Part shown: positions 37,930 to 46,199 of the stretch, piece after piece
Numbering within the stretch: the stretch's first letter is position 1
How the letters are laid out: each line of letters starts with the position of its first letter
Assembly: GCF_935825525.1 (NCBI RefSeq)
Contig: NZ_CAKXZT010000126.1
Span: forward strand, 1-64,000
DNA from: Mesorhizobium escarrei
GTDB taxonomy: Bacteria; Pseudomonadota; Alphaproteobacteria; Rhizobiales; Rhizobiaceae
Direction: 5' to 3'
Length of the DNA stretch: 64,000 nt
The notes under the pieces: model-generated
Told to the model about the DNA's origin: nothing
The model's database searches: none
What the model saw: the letters and a program-made list of their open reading frames with translations, nothing else
Translations under genes and position numbers: made by a program

Positions 37930-38664
37930 CCGAAGCACTCCAGGTAACGGTTTTCCGATCCGAAGAAGCCATACCTGTCGTCCGGCAGGATCACGAATCT
38001 GCGACTAGATGAAAGCGCGGGTGCAATTTAGCCGGGTGAAAAAAGCAATCAAGGCGTGTTCTCACCACCTTAAAGCACAATGCACCGCCTGTCGCCGAAA
38101 GATGAAAATCTGTGGTCGAGCAAGCCTCGCCAATTTGGACAAGGCTCCATAAGTAGTGAAGCTTCGAAGGATCGGTGTCGCAAACGGCGAGGCGACGCTC
38201 CTCCTCCGCCCGACGAGCGTCTGCCCACCTCATCTTGTCCCATTCGGTCCAATACCGTGCCATAGACTTCCGGCCTGATCGGCACTGGAAGGAACACGTC
38301 TGGTAACAGGCTCCGGAAGGCGAAGGCCAACGTCCCTTCGCCTTAGCTACCTGGCGTCGGGCTCGCTGTGGCAGCTTTCAGAGCTGCCGGGCCGAAAAAA
38401 TCGCCATCTCAGCCGTGTCCAGATCATTTCTGTAATCACCGCTTAGTGCCGACCGCAGACCTTGACGCTTAACTCCATGGTGTCCGCGTCGCGTGCCCCG
38501 TCAGCGGACGGTCTGCCGTCGGCCCAAACGAGACGCTCTTGTGTGGCGCTGAGTGTCTGCAATTGGCGCACGCAGACCCGGTCAATTGCCGATGCGTCCT
38601 CTATAGCAGCCTTCGACATATGCGAGGGCTGCCAGCGCAGAGAGCGAGCAACCGATCCCGGCGG
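37930..38664. other. Gap between TrlF-type gene and helicase operon, two doubtful small ORFs
   Basis: A minus-strand frame at 37991-38263 (90 residues, MARYWTEWDKMRWADARRAE onward) and one at 38443-38619 (58 residues, MSKAAIEDASAIDRVCVRQL onward) have protein-like composition but no family match and no good ribosome site. The second lies just downstream of the helicase gene on the same strand and might be the last cistron of that operon. Confidence 0.3.
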
Positions 38665-40974
38665 TTATGCGACTTCATGCGTCGTATGGATTCCCAGTGC
38701 GTTGGCGGCGATCAGTGGCAAGTCCTTGGCGCTGATTCTCTCCACCATTGTGACCAATGTCATCAGGTGATCGCTCAGGAACGTGTCGAACTTTGCCAAT
38801 GCCGGTTGCGCCAGTCGTGCAGCAAGTTCTTTACCGTCTGGCGCCGGCGAACCAGCTATGTCCTGCAGAGTTTCGATGGCTTTCTCGGCCTCGCATTCCT
38901 GAAGTTCAATCCCATGCCCGAAATGCGATGCTTTGAACTCGCGCGACAGCAATGCCAGGGTTAGCGTCTGTAATTTCCTGGTTCCGACCCAGGGCAAAAT
39001 CAGGACGCCCTGCCCATGCGCTATGATTGAACGGCTATCCAGCTGCAGGTCGAGGAAACAACTGCGGGCCTCATCCAGCAGCCGGTTGGCGGCAGGATCG
39101 AGATAGGGGTACGCCTCATCGGATGCGAGAACCGCGCGCATTGTTGCCACCACGTGATCGTGGATGGCCGCCCCCTTGCCATTGAAATGCGGTGGCTTTC
39201 CAGCCCGTGTCTGCTTGACCATGATGACCCGAGCGCGATCGTCGATTTCGCTGACTTGCCAGCGGCGCCCCGCAAAAATGATGGTTTCGCCCCGTGCAAG
39301 CGGAGAGCTCAGCGGATAGGTGCCGAGCGTGCGTGCATCGTGAATGATCCGGTATTCTCGTTCCGTAGCGAAAACAGCATAGAATTCGTACGATTCCGTG
39401 ATCTTTTCGCCGGTCTCTCCGATCATGAGCAAGCCTTCTGGGGCCTGCTCTATCAACTGGTTTTCAGGCGTGGCCATACACCGAAGCAATTCGGCAAACA
39501 GCGTCCTGCCCACGGCTCGGAAGGGGCCGCGCTCGCACAACAGTTTCCAGGCGACTATCGGGCTTACGCCGCCGGTCTGCACGATCAGTGCCATCACTTG
39601 ATGGAGGAGCGTCGAAAGATGCAATCCAGCTGGCAATGGCGGCTCACACCATCCCGCCCGCAGGCACTCGACCATCGCGATCGACTGAACCAGATCCAGG
39701 CGAAGCCGGTCGATTGGGTGTCGTCCCCTACCAATGGGAGGCTCGATGACGAACATACGCAGCGTTGCAGGCTTTCCGGCCCTGCGGCCGGATCGGCCGA
39801 GGCGCTGGCGCAGTGACGCGACCGAAAAACCCGGCCCGATCTGCGCGATGGTCTCCACCTCGCCAATGTCGATTCCGAGCTCCAGTGTGGTGGTCGCGAC
39901 CGCCGTGGTCGGGCGCGGATCGTCTCGAAGCCGCGCTTCGATCTCCTCGCGCATGGCTCTTGCCAGATTGCCATGATGCGGGAAAAACTCATTTGGAAAG
40001 CTCGCTTCGTCGCACATCGAACGCAGCATGTCGGCATAAACCTCGACATTGGCGCGAGATCCGGCAAACAGCAGATTGCTCTGGCCGCGCAGCAGACGAA
40101 ACAAGTCGGCCGCAAGCGCCGCTGGCACCGTCGATTGTTCAAAAGGTTCGGCCGGCTTTCCCGTCGGATCGCCATCGTCTGTGGTGGGCGTGAGATCGCC
40201 TGGTGCGGTGCCGTCCAGCAGATAACCCCGGATCTGCAAACGGACCCCGTTTCCCTCGTCCTTGCCTTCCACGATCGTGACGCTGGCCCCTTTGCCGGGT
40301 CGCAGCGCTTCGGCAGCCAGGCTCATGTCACCAAGTGTTGCCGAAAGACCAATTCGATCGATCCGGTCCCGCACGGTCGCCACTTCGATCCTGTTCAGGA
40401 TCGACTGCAGCTGCATGCCTCGCTCGGTGCCTATGAAGGCGTGCAACTCGTCGATAACCACCGCATCGAGGCGCGAAAACATCTGCGCAACCTCCCCGCC
40501 CCTGCGGACGAGCAACGCCTCAAGCGATTCCGGAGTGATCAGCACGATACCCGAAGGTCGTTTTCGTGCACGGGTTTTGGCATCCGCCGACACGTCGCCA
40601 TGCCATTTGTGCAGGAGGACGCCGCTGCCTTCGCACAGGCTTTCCAGCCGCCGGTGCTGATCGTTGATCAGCGCCTTCAGCGGGCTGACATAGAGGATGG
40701 CGAACCCATCGGCGCTGCCTGCGTGTTCGGCATGTCGGGTCAACAATGGCAGGAAGGCGGCTTCGGTCTTGCCGGCGGCAGTGCGTGCGGAGATCACGAC
40801 ATCGCCACCCGCGAGGATGACCGGGATAGCTTTTTCCTGAACGTCCCGTAGCGACGGCCATTTCCGCTGCCAAATCCAGCGCCTAACGGGCTCGGAAAGC
40901 GTGTCAAATGCGGAGGGTTGCAAGCTCGTCGTCCGCTTTCCCTTCGACGTCGTCGATGGGCTGGTCGCCTGCAC
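38665..40974 (-). CDS. Lhr-like superfamily 2 DEAD/DEAH helicase
   Basis: A 769-residue helicase. Motif I is SARTAAGKTEAA, Ia YVSPLKALIND, Ib ITPESLEALL, II VIDELHAF, III GLSATLGD, IV LLFAGSRANVE, V ATTTLELGIDIG and VI LRQRLGRSGRRAG. The C-terminal part resembles the end of Lhr-like helicases. It begins inside the 3' end of the ATPase gene (70-bp overlap if the GTG at 40974 is the start; a TTG near 40918 is an alternative). It is the last recognised member of the TerB operon, so it probably acts on nucleic acid under control of the upstream proteins. Confidence 0.85.
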   Translation of the reverse strand: MQATSPSTTSKGKRTTSLQPSAFDTLSEPVRRWIWQRKWPSLRDVQEKAIPVILAGGDVVISARTAAGKTEAAFLPLLTRHAEHAGSADGFAILYVSPLKALINDQHRRLESLCEGSGVLLHKWHGDVSADAKTRARKRPSGIVLITPESLEALLVRRGGEVAQMFSRLDAVVIDELHAFIGTERGMQLQSILNRIEVATVRDRIDRIGLSATLGDMSLAAEALRPGKGASVTIVEGKDEGNGVRLQIRGYLLDGTAPGDLTPTTDDGDPTGKPAEPFEQSTVPAALAADLFRLLRGQSNLLFAGSRANVEVYADMLRSMCDEASFPNEFFPHHGNLARAMREEIEARLRDDPRPTTAVATTTLELGIDIGEVETIAQIGPGFSVASLRQRLGRSGRRAGKPATLRMFVIEPPIGRGRHPIDRLRLDLVQSIAMVECLRAGWCEPPLPAGLHLSTLLHQVMALIVQTGGVSPIVAWKLLCERGPFRAVGRTLFAELLRCMATPENQLIEQAPEGLLMIGETGEKITESYEFYAVFATEREYRIIHDARTLGTYPLSSPLARGETIIFAGRRWQVSEIDDRARVIMVKQTRAGKPPHFNGKGAAIHDHVVATMRAVLASDEAYPYLDPAANRLLDEARSCFLDLQLDSRSIIAHGQGVLILPWVGTRKLQTLTLALLSREFKASHFGHGIELQECEAEKAIETLQDIAGSPAPDGKELAARLAQPALAKFDTFLSDHLMTLVTMVERISAKDLPLIAANALGIHTTHEVA

Positions 40975-42226
40975 CGCCTCGATCTTCCGCGACGTCCAAT
41001 GCGCCGAGCATGTCCTTCCAATCTGTGCCGGGGTTTTGCTGGAGAATCGCGAGCAGATCGACGAAGGCTTTCACCGTGTTGCGCGGAGTCCGAAAATAGG
41101 CCTCGCCGATCCGGTTGGCGCAATGGTCCATGAAGGCGTGGAGTGCGGCGTCTGGTACGAGCCATTTCTCCTGATCGCCCGCCGCGAAGACGTCGCGTAG
41201 CCGCTCCAGGAGATGGTAGAGTTCCTCCGGCGTCAAGTTCGGCAGATTGACCACCGGGCCGGAATAGTCGGTCAGGCCATTGCCGGCAAAACTGTTTCCC
41301 GCAAGGCGGGACTGCAAGGCCTCGTAGGAGTAGAGCCCGCGCCGCGTGTCGAGCAGAAATTCCGGTGTACCGCCCAGAATGAAACCGATGCCCTGCGTTG
41401 TGCCCTGCAGGACATCGTTGAAGATGCGCAGGATCTGCTCGTAATTCTGTTTACGGGCCTGGGCGCTCTGCAGCTTGTAGAGATTGACGAGTTCGTCGAG
41501 GCAGACCAACAGACCGCCAAAACCAGCGAGCCTTGTGAAACGGGCGAGCAGTCTCAAGCCATCGTAGAAGGACGCGTCGTCGATGATGGTACGCACGCCC
41601 AGATCGCCTCGCGCCTCTGTCTTGGTCGAGTATTCGCCGCGCAACCAACGTAGCGCAGCGTCCTGCAAATTACTGTTTCCTTCCTCGTAGCCCCGCGCAT
41701 AGGCAACGATGACGTTTGCGAAGTCATAGCCACCGACCATCTCGCGAAGATCGCCAAGGCCTTCCTTGATGGCGATTTCAATAGTCGTCCCGGTTGAGGA
41801 AGCGCGTTCCGATGCTTTTTGTATGTAGCTTTCCAGAATGTTTCTGAGCGCCCCTCCGTCTGGAGCGGTACGGGTCGCAAGACTGGTGGCGAGCTCGGCA
41901 TAAAGCGTACGCGCCTGCCCGCCGGTGGCGTGGATGCGGCGATCCGGAGAAAGGTCGGCCTGACAGACGGAGAGCTTGCGCTGAAGTGCGATCTGCCTGA
42001 TGAGAAACAGGAAGAAGGTCTTGCCGGCACCATAGGCGCCTATGACGAGACGGATACTCGACCCGCCGTTGCCGATCCGCTCTATGTCCTGGATCAGCGC
42101 TTCGATCTCGCGCTGGCGCCCCACCTGAATATGCTGGAGGCCGATGCGCGGCACGACACCGGCACGCAAGGCGCTGATGATGGTGTCTCGATCTCTTGGT
42201 TTGATAGGTGGAGGTTTTGTCGTCAT
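40904..42226 (-). CDS. DUF2791-type P-loop ATPase (BrxD-like)
   Basis: A 440-residue AAA ATPase. Walker A is VIGAYGAGKTFFLFLI, Walker B LLVCLDELVNLYK, and a sensor region is GIGFILGGTPEFL. It starts with the family's IISALRAGVVPRIGLQHIQVGR, a segment shared with BrxD of BREX systems and with ATPases of TerB operons. ATG 42226 overlaps the preceding stop as ATGA. In this operon it is placed between the TerB-domain protein and the helicase and likely loads or controls the helicase. Confidence 0.82.
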   Translation of the reverse strand: MTTKPPPIKPRDRDTIISALRAGVVPRIGLQHIQVGRQREIEALIQDIERIGNGGSSIRLVIGAYGAGKTFFLFLIRQIALQRKLSVCQADLSPDRRIHATGGQARTLYAELATSLATRTAPDGGALRNILESYIQKASERASSTGTTIEIAIKEGLGDLREMVGGYDFANVIVAYARGYEEGNSNLQDAALRWLRGEYSTKTEARGDLGVRTIIDDASFYDGLRLLARFTRLAGFGGLLVCLDELVNLYKLQSAQARKQNYEQILRIFNDVLQGTTQGIGFILGGTPEFLLDTRRGLYSYEALQSRLAGNSFAGNGLTDYSGPVVNLPNLTPEELYHLLERLRDVFAAGDQEKWLVPDAALHAFMDHCANRIGEAYFRTPRNTVKAFVDLLAILQQNPGTDWKDMLGALDVAEDRGGAGDQPIDDVEGKADDELATLRI

Positions 42227-43824
42227 GCTGACATTCCTTCGGCAGAGACGGTAAGCGATGGAGACTGGAGAGTAGCCTCGGAAAACAGGCTGGCGGTGAC
42301 GATGACAGGGTCCTCGCCGTCCAGGACCAGTTCGTCGAAGCGGTCGAGCGACCAATCGTTGAGTGCTTGCTTCGCCGCGCCGGGCATCAGATCGGCAACG
42401 CGCACCAAACGCTCAAAATCCGAAGCCGTCCAGGTTTCCCGCTCGATCAGTTGCGACAGAAGCCACGCATAGCGTCGCTCCAGCCCGTCGAAGCGCGAAT
42501 CCCCATTGGGCGCCGCGATTTCCTCGATCGCGGGCTGAAGCTCGATCGGCGGCTCTGCTTCGTCCACGAAGATATCGGCAAGGACGCTGGACGTGCTGCG
42601 GGTTTCACGTCGGATCGCTTCGAGACGAGAGATGTCGACACGCGTCGTAGGCGCCCTGGGAGGCGCCGGCGACACCGAAATGCCGGGCGGCTGGATCCAC
42701 ATAGGGATAACAAGGGGGAGGTCGTCGTTTCCGTCGCGCGGCCTGTTTTGCGGCGCGACACTCCCCTGCAGTCGCAAATACAGGGAGTTTTGGTCCAGAT
42801 CCATCTGTCTAAACAGCTTCTCGAGCTGCGACACTTCCCGTGCGTGAAGGGTTCCGTCTGCCACGGCGACTGCCACCAATTCATCGGCAAGATCTTCGCG
42901 GCGGTGTTTTGGCACGTCGCTTATGCGTTTAGTCCAGTCCACTACGCGGCTGGCATCGGCGGCGCAGACCTTGATCTCGGCTTTGAGGCGTACACGTTCG
43001 TGCATCGAGAGGCCGGGCGCCTCGTCGACCTTGTCGAAGAGCCTGCGTTCTTCCAAGGGGTGGAGGAGACCGTCAGCGAAAGCGATCACCATGCCCAGCA
43101 TGATCGACAGTTGCATGGGGCGGTAATGCTGGCTCGGTTCGGGATCAGCTTCAGCTTCACGTTCCAGGCCAAAGACCATCGCCGGTTCGTCTGGTTTTGC
43201 CGACCTTAGGGAAAAGGAAGGGTCGGCGGTATGACCATAGCCAAAGGCTGCCAGAATTGCGGCCAGTTCCTTCTGCTTTGCCCGCGGGGAAATTTTATTG
43301 GGCTCCATCCCAGCCAACTCAGCGAGCTGTTGGATCGATATCAGCGCATCATGACTCGACAGTTCTCGCAGCCGCCTCAACGGCAGACCAGGCAGCCCTT
43401 CACCATTCTTCACGCGCAAACCCAACGGTAGCTGGGCAACAGCCGCAAGGCTAGGCCTTAGTCCTTCCGAACGGCCGAGCATGCGACTGTAGTCGTCGAG
43501 CCGATCCGTGCAGTCGTCGAAGATGCGGCGTGCACCGCCTATCGGTTCGCTGCGGTTTGTGATATCCGGCAGGTCACCGCCAAAGGGGCGGATTGCAAGA
43601 TCGAACGTCCCGCTGCAGGCACGGTAGTTGACCTTCAGTTTTCGCACTCCGGCGGCCGGAACGCGCACGCCATTTGGATATTGCTTCTCCACCGCTTCCG
43701 CGAACAGCTCTCGCAAGAGAGTCTGTGCCCGTCGCGCCGGCGTTCGCACCCTCGTTTCGGGGTCGGCAAGAACGTAAGCCAACAAAAGGTCCGGCTCGAT
43801 CGCCTCTCCGCTGCGCACCCGCAT
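42223..43824 (-). CDS. TerB and TerB-C domain protein (downstream part of a split gene)
   Basis: A 533-residue protein. After a leader continuing the TerB-N partner (MRVRSGEAIEPDLLLAYVLA) come a helical region, a TerB domain with two acidic metal-binding-like repeats (MVIAFADGLLHPLEERRLF and VAVADGTLHAREVSQLEKLF, about residues 245-365), and a TerB-C domain (LERRYAWLLSQLIE to DELVLDGEDPVIV). It is in the same frame as the ORF ending at 43858, separated only by one TAG and 11 sense codons (EIPIKLKVALG) that belong to the usual fused protein. So this is most likely the 3' part of a single gene. TerB modules act in tellurite and stress or conflict systems. Confidence 0.82.
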   Translation of the reverse strand: MRVRSGEAIEPDLLLAYVLADPETRVRTPARRAQTLLRELFAEAVEKQYPNGVRVPAAGVRKLKVNYRACSGTFDLAIRPFGGDLPDITNRSEPIGGARRIFDDCTDRLDDYSRMLGRSEGLRPSLAAVAQLPLGLRVKNGEGLPGLPLRRLRELSSHDALISIQQLAELAGMEPNKISPRAKQKELAAILAAFGYGHTADPSFSLRSAKPDEPAMVFGLEREAEADPEPSQHYRPMQLSIMLGMVIAFADGLLHPLEERRLFDKVDEAPGLSMHERVRLKAEIKVCAADASRVVDWTKRISDVPKHRREDLADELVAVAVADGTLHAREVSQLEKLFRQMDLDQNSLYLRLQGSVAPQNRPRDGNDDLPLVIPMWIQPPGISVSPAPPRAPTTRVDISRLEAIRRETRSTSSVLADIFVDEAEPPIELQPAIEEIAAPNGDSRFDGLERRYAWLLSQLIERETWTASDFERLVRVADLMPGAAKQALNDWSLDRFDELVLDGEDPVIVTASLFSEATLQSPSLTVSAEGMSA

Positions 43825-43857
43825 CCCGAGGGCGACCTTCAGCTTTATCGGGATCTC

Positions 43858-45438
43858 CTAACTATTTTCCTCGACCTCCAGATCAAACTTTTCCGGCAAC
43901 TGAGCCGACTTTAGCTGGTAAGCCGAAAGCAACTCACCAGCGTAACGCTTGAACGAACCATTCCCTCCATACACCTGCAATAGCCGGCAAACCTCGGCAA
44001 CGATACCATCGGCGTCGGGTGGGCTTTCCTCCAACATGAGGCGGCGTTCGAGACCGTAGAAATAGAGGAACACGTATCCGATATAGGCGTCGGGATCGGA
44101 TCGCGATCCGGCAAGCCAGTCCAGATAGGATTTTCGCGCCGTGGGCGAAATGCTTGAGTAAGACGGCCAGTAGCCCATCGTTTGCCCCAGCGGATCGCCG
44201 TGAATGGCCACGGACAATCTTGGGTCGATCAGGCAGTTTTCCGCGTCGATTGAACTGCCCTGCCTCGGCAGGTGCTCACCTACGTAGATCATGCCGCCGG
44301 AAATGTTATGGCTTCCCACCATTGCTGCTGTATTCGCAGGAATCCAATGTGCCGACTGGCGCGCGGCAGGGCTCGCTCGCACTGCGGGTAGCCGGTCGAA
44401 CCACCGCGGCTGGTCCGACCCGGCGGTGTTGGGAACAATAATAGGGCCGCGCTGCCGAATGAGATCCGAAACCTGAGCATTATGCGATGCGAGCGATCCT
44501 TCGGTTGTCGGCGCTGCGGAAGCGACCTTGGTGTCCTCAATGCTTTGCCAACCCGCTTCTGCGGCTGAAGGATTGGGCACTGGTGTGGGCGGTCTAATGG
44601 CTCCGCGTTGTCTGATGAAGTCGTGGACAGCTCTATTATGTGCCGCGACAGAACTCGCAATATCTGATGCTAAGGCTTGTTTCTGTTCGACCGGTTGTCT
44701 TTCAACTACAGTATTGGCTGGAACGATCGGATCGTTCCGAACCAAGAGGTGCCTGTTGCTTCTGTCCGATTGGTCGACACCGGTATCAAGTTGGCTGCCC
44801 TTGCTTTCGGAATCCGACGGCTGCGTCTGATCCGTTGCGGCCGTAGGTAGAATGAGAACAGGACCGCGATGTCGAATGGATTCCGCTATCTGAGCATTAC
44901 GCGATGCGAGCGATCCGTCGCTTGTTGTCGTTCCCGGGTTGACCTTGGTAGCCTCTAAGCTTTCCCAACTCGTTTTTGCGGGAGTTGCCGGCTGCCTGGC
45001 TGAAAGATTGGCCCCTGATTTGGGCCCTCGGATTGCTCCTCTCTGACGGATGAAATCGTGGACAGCGGCGTTGTGTGCCGCGATTGAAGCCGCCATGTTC
45101 GGCGACAGGATCGGCGTTTGTTCGACTGGCTGCCTTCTATCAGCAATGCTGGCTGGCACCACGCGATCGTTCGGAATACGCAGGCGGTGCCTGCTACTTC
45201 TGATCGACAGGTCGAGACCGTGATCAGGTTCGCTGCTCTTGCTTCCGGACCGTGCTGGAACCGGGTCCGCGCCCGGCTTTCTTCGCCGTCTCCGCAAGAA
45301 GAAGAACGCGGTTGCGACCGCTAGCAGGCCCAAATAGATCAAACGCGGTCTGGGGGTGGTTGGCGCCTCGCCGACCTTGTTGGGCTCGGGCTCCAAACGA
45401 TCGGATTTAGCTGACGCCCCCTCAGTGTGCGCCGCCAA
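43858..45438 (-). CDS. Membrane-anchored TerB-N domain protein (middle part of a split gene)
   Basis: A 526-residue frame. A membrane helix (about 33-48) is followed by RRRRRK, then two tandem modules of about 130 residues (75-205 and 217-345), each with two HN-type (V/I)xxxIRxRG motifs, then a full TerB-N domain (SAHWIPANTAAMVGSHNISG, IDPRLSVA, GYWPSYSSISPTARKSYLDW, YFYGLERRLMLE). The only start in frame is a TTG at 45438 without a ribosome site. The frame remains open upstream to 45552 with no start codon, pointing to a frameshift from the peptidoglycan-binding ORF. The 3' end is a TAG (43858-43860) inside the conserved TerB-N to TerB linker. Confidence 0.78.
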   Translation of the reverse strand: MAAHTEGASAKSDRLEPEPNKVGEAPTTPRPRLIYLGLLAVATAFFFLRRRRRKPGADPVPARSGSKSSEPDHGLDLSIRSSRHRLRIPNDRVVPASIADRRQPVEQTPILSPNMAASIAAHNAAVHDFIRQRGAIRGPKSGANLSARQPATPAKTSWESLEATKVNPGTTTSDGSLASRNAQIAESIRHRGPVLILPTAATDQTQPSDSESKGSQLDTGVDQSDRSNRHLLVRNDPIVPANTVVERQPVEQKQALASDIASSVAAHNRAVHDFIRQRGAIRPPTPVPNPSAAEAGWQSIEDTKVASAAPTTEGSLASHNAQVSDLIRQRGPIIVPNTAGSDQPRWFDRLPAVRASPAARQSAHWIPANTAAMVGSHNISGGMIYVGEHLPRQGSSIDAENCLIDPRLSVAIHGDPLGQTMGYWPSYSSISPTARKSYLDWLAGSRSDPDAYIGYVFLYFYGLERRLMLEESPPDADGIVAEVCRLLQVYGGNGSFKRYAGELLSAYQLKSAQLPEKFDLEVEENS

Positions 45439-45478
45439 AGGCGGCGCCTGGTGGACATCGCCATCAGCTTGCCGGGCT

Positions 45479-45847
45479 TCACCCTGACTTGTTTGTGGAG
45501 TTGTCTTCTTTGGAACACCAGGCTTCTCTAAGCGACGGGTGCGAGTGCGTGGCTATGGGCGTCAACGGGCCACGCGTCACCTGGGGTTGCGGAAAAAGTG
45601 CGGCTGACGTCGCTTCGTCCAAAGTACCGGTCTGACGAAGATTGTTCGCTTTCTGGAAAGCCTTGAGCGCACTGATGGACCGACGTCCCCAAATTCCGTC
45701 CGCGGTCCCGAGATCGTAGCCATGGTCGGCAAGCGCTTGTTGAATCTGCCGAGCGGAATGTTGAGATTCCTGTGAAGTTGCGGGGTCTGTGACGCTCAGT
45801 GCTGTCGCCAAGGCGACCACCACAGTCCAAGAAAATGGCAACCTCAT
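45479..45847 (-). CDS. Exported peptidoglycan-binding domain protein (probable 5' part of the split TerB gene)
   Basis: A 122-residue frame: a signal sequence (SWTVVVALATALSVTDPATS, cut near residue 26), then a PG_binding_1 domain (SARQIQQALADHGYDLGTAD, GIWGRRSISALKAFQKANNL, TGTLDEATSAALFP). The tail after TPIATHS is not domain-like, whereas the next frame reads RRLEKPGVPKKTTPQTSQGE and runs straight into the TerB-N ORF. A single 1-base indel between 45479 and 45552 would fuse them. The joined protein would have a periplasmic wall-binding domain, one membrane helix and cytoplasmic TerB modules. Confidence 0.75.
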   Translation of the reverse strand: MRLPFSWTVVVALATALSVTDPATSQESQHSARQIQQALADHGYDLGTADGIWGRRSISALKAFQKANNLRQTGTLDEATSAALFPQPQVTRGPLTPIATHSHPSLREAWCSKEDNSTNKSG

Positions 45848-46062
45848 CGCTTTTGCCCCGCCGTCCCAGTTTAAGCATAGCTGGGATGAGTTCCTTTGAG
45901 AACTCGCGCTATTACATTTCCTCCGAATGAGGGCGGACGTTCAACAGCAGAAACTGCCGGTCTCATTTGATTGCACTCTTCCCCCTCGAACTCGTCCTCG
46001 TTCAGCCCGAACAGGATCTCCATTCACAATAGCCGATCCTGCGATTACAACGATGGGCCCTA

Positions 46063-46102
46063 AGGCCGGGCCAAACGAGGCCGGGCCAAACGAGGCCGGG
46101 CT
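46063..46102. repeat. 15-bp tandem repeat, about 2.7 copies
   Basis: AGGCCGGGCCAAACG is repeated at 46063-46077 and 46078-46092, and partly at 46093-46102. It sits directly beside the palindrome at 46116-46144. No function is evident. Confidence 0.7.
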
Positions 46103-46115
46103 AAATTTCGACCCA

Positions 46116-46144
46116 TGTCCGAAATACGCCGCAAATTTCGGACA
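46116..46144. promoter_or_regulatory. Orphan copy of the abiE-type operator palindrome
   Basis: TGTCCGAAAT (46116-46125) and ATTTCGGACA (46135-46144) form a perfect 10-bp inverted repeat. The half-site GTCCGAAA/TTTCGGAC is the same as in the abiE promoter (26888-26961), though the gap is 11 rather than 12 bp. On the minus strand the following bases also match the abiEi start (GGACATGGGT), but no antitoxin gene follows. It is probably the relic of an abiE-like promoter. Confidence 0.6.
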
Positions 46145-46199
46145 ATGCGCCACCTGTCGGTCTGCCCACTGCTTATCGCCGATCGATCTCTTGATCAGG

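Noticed and set aside
46063..46102. Tandem 15-bp repeat considered as replication iterons
   Set aside because: Fewer than three copies, no rep gene nearby, GC-rich and not flanked by an AT-rich region.
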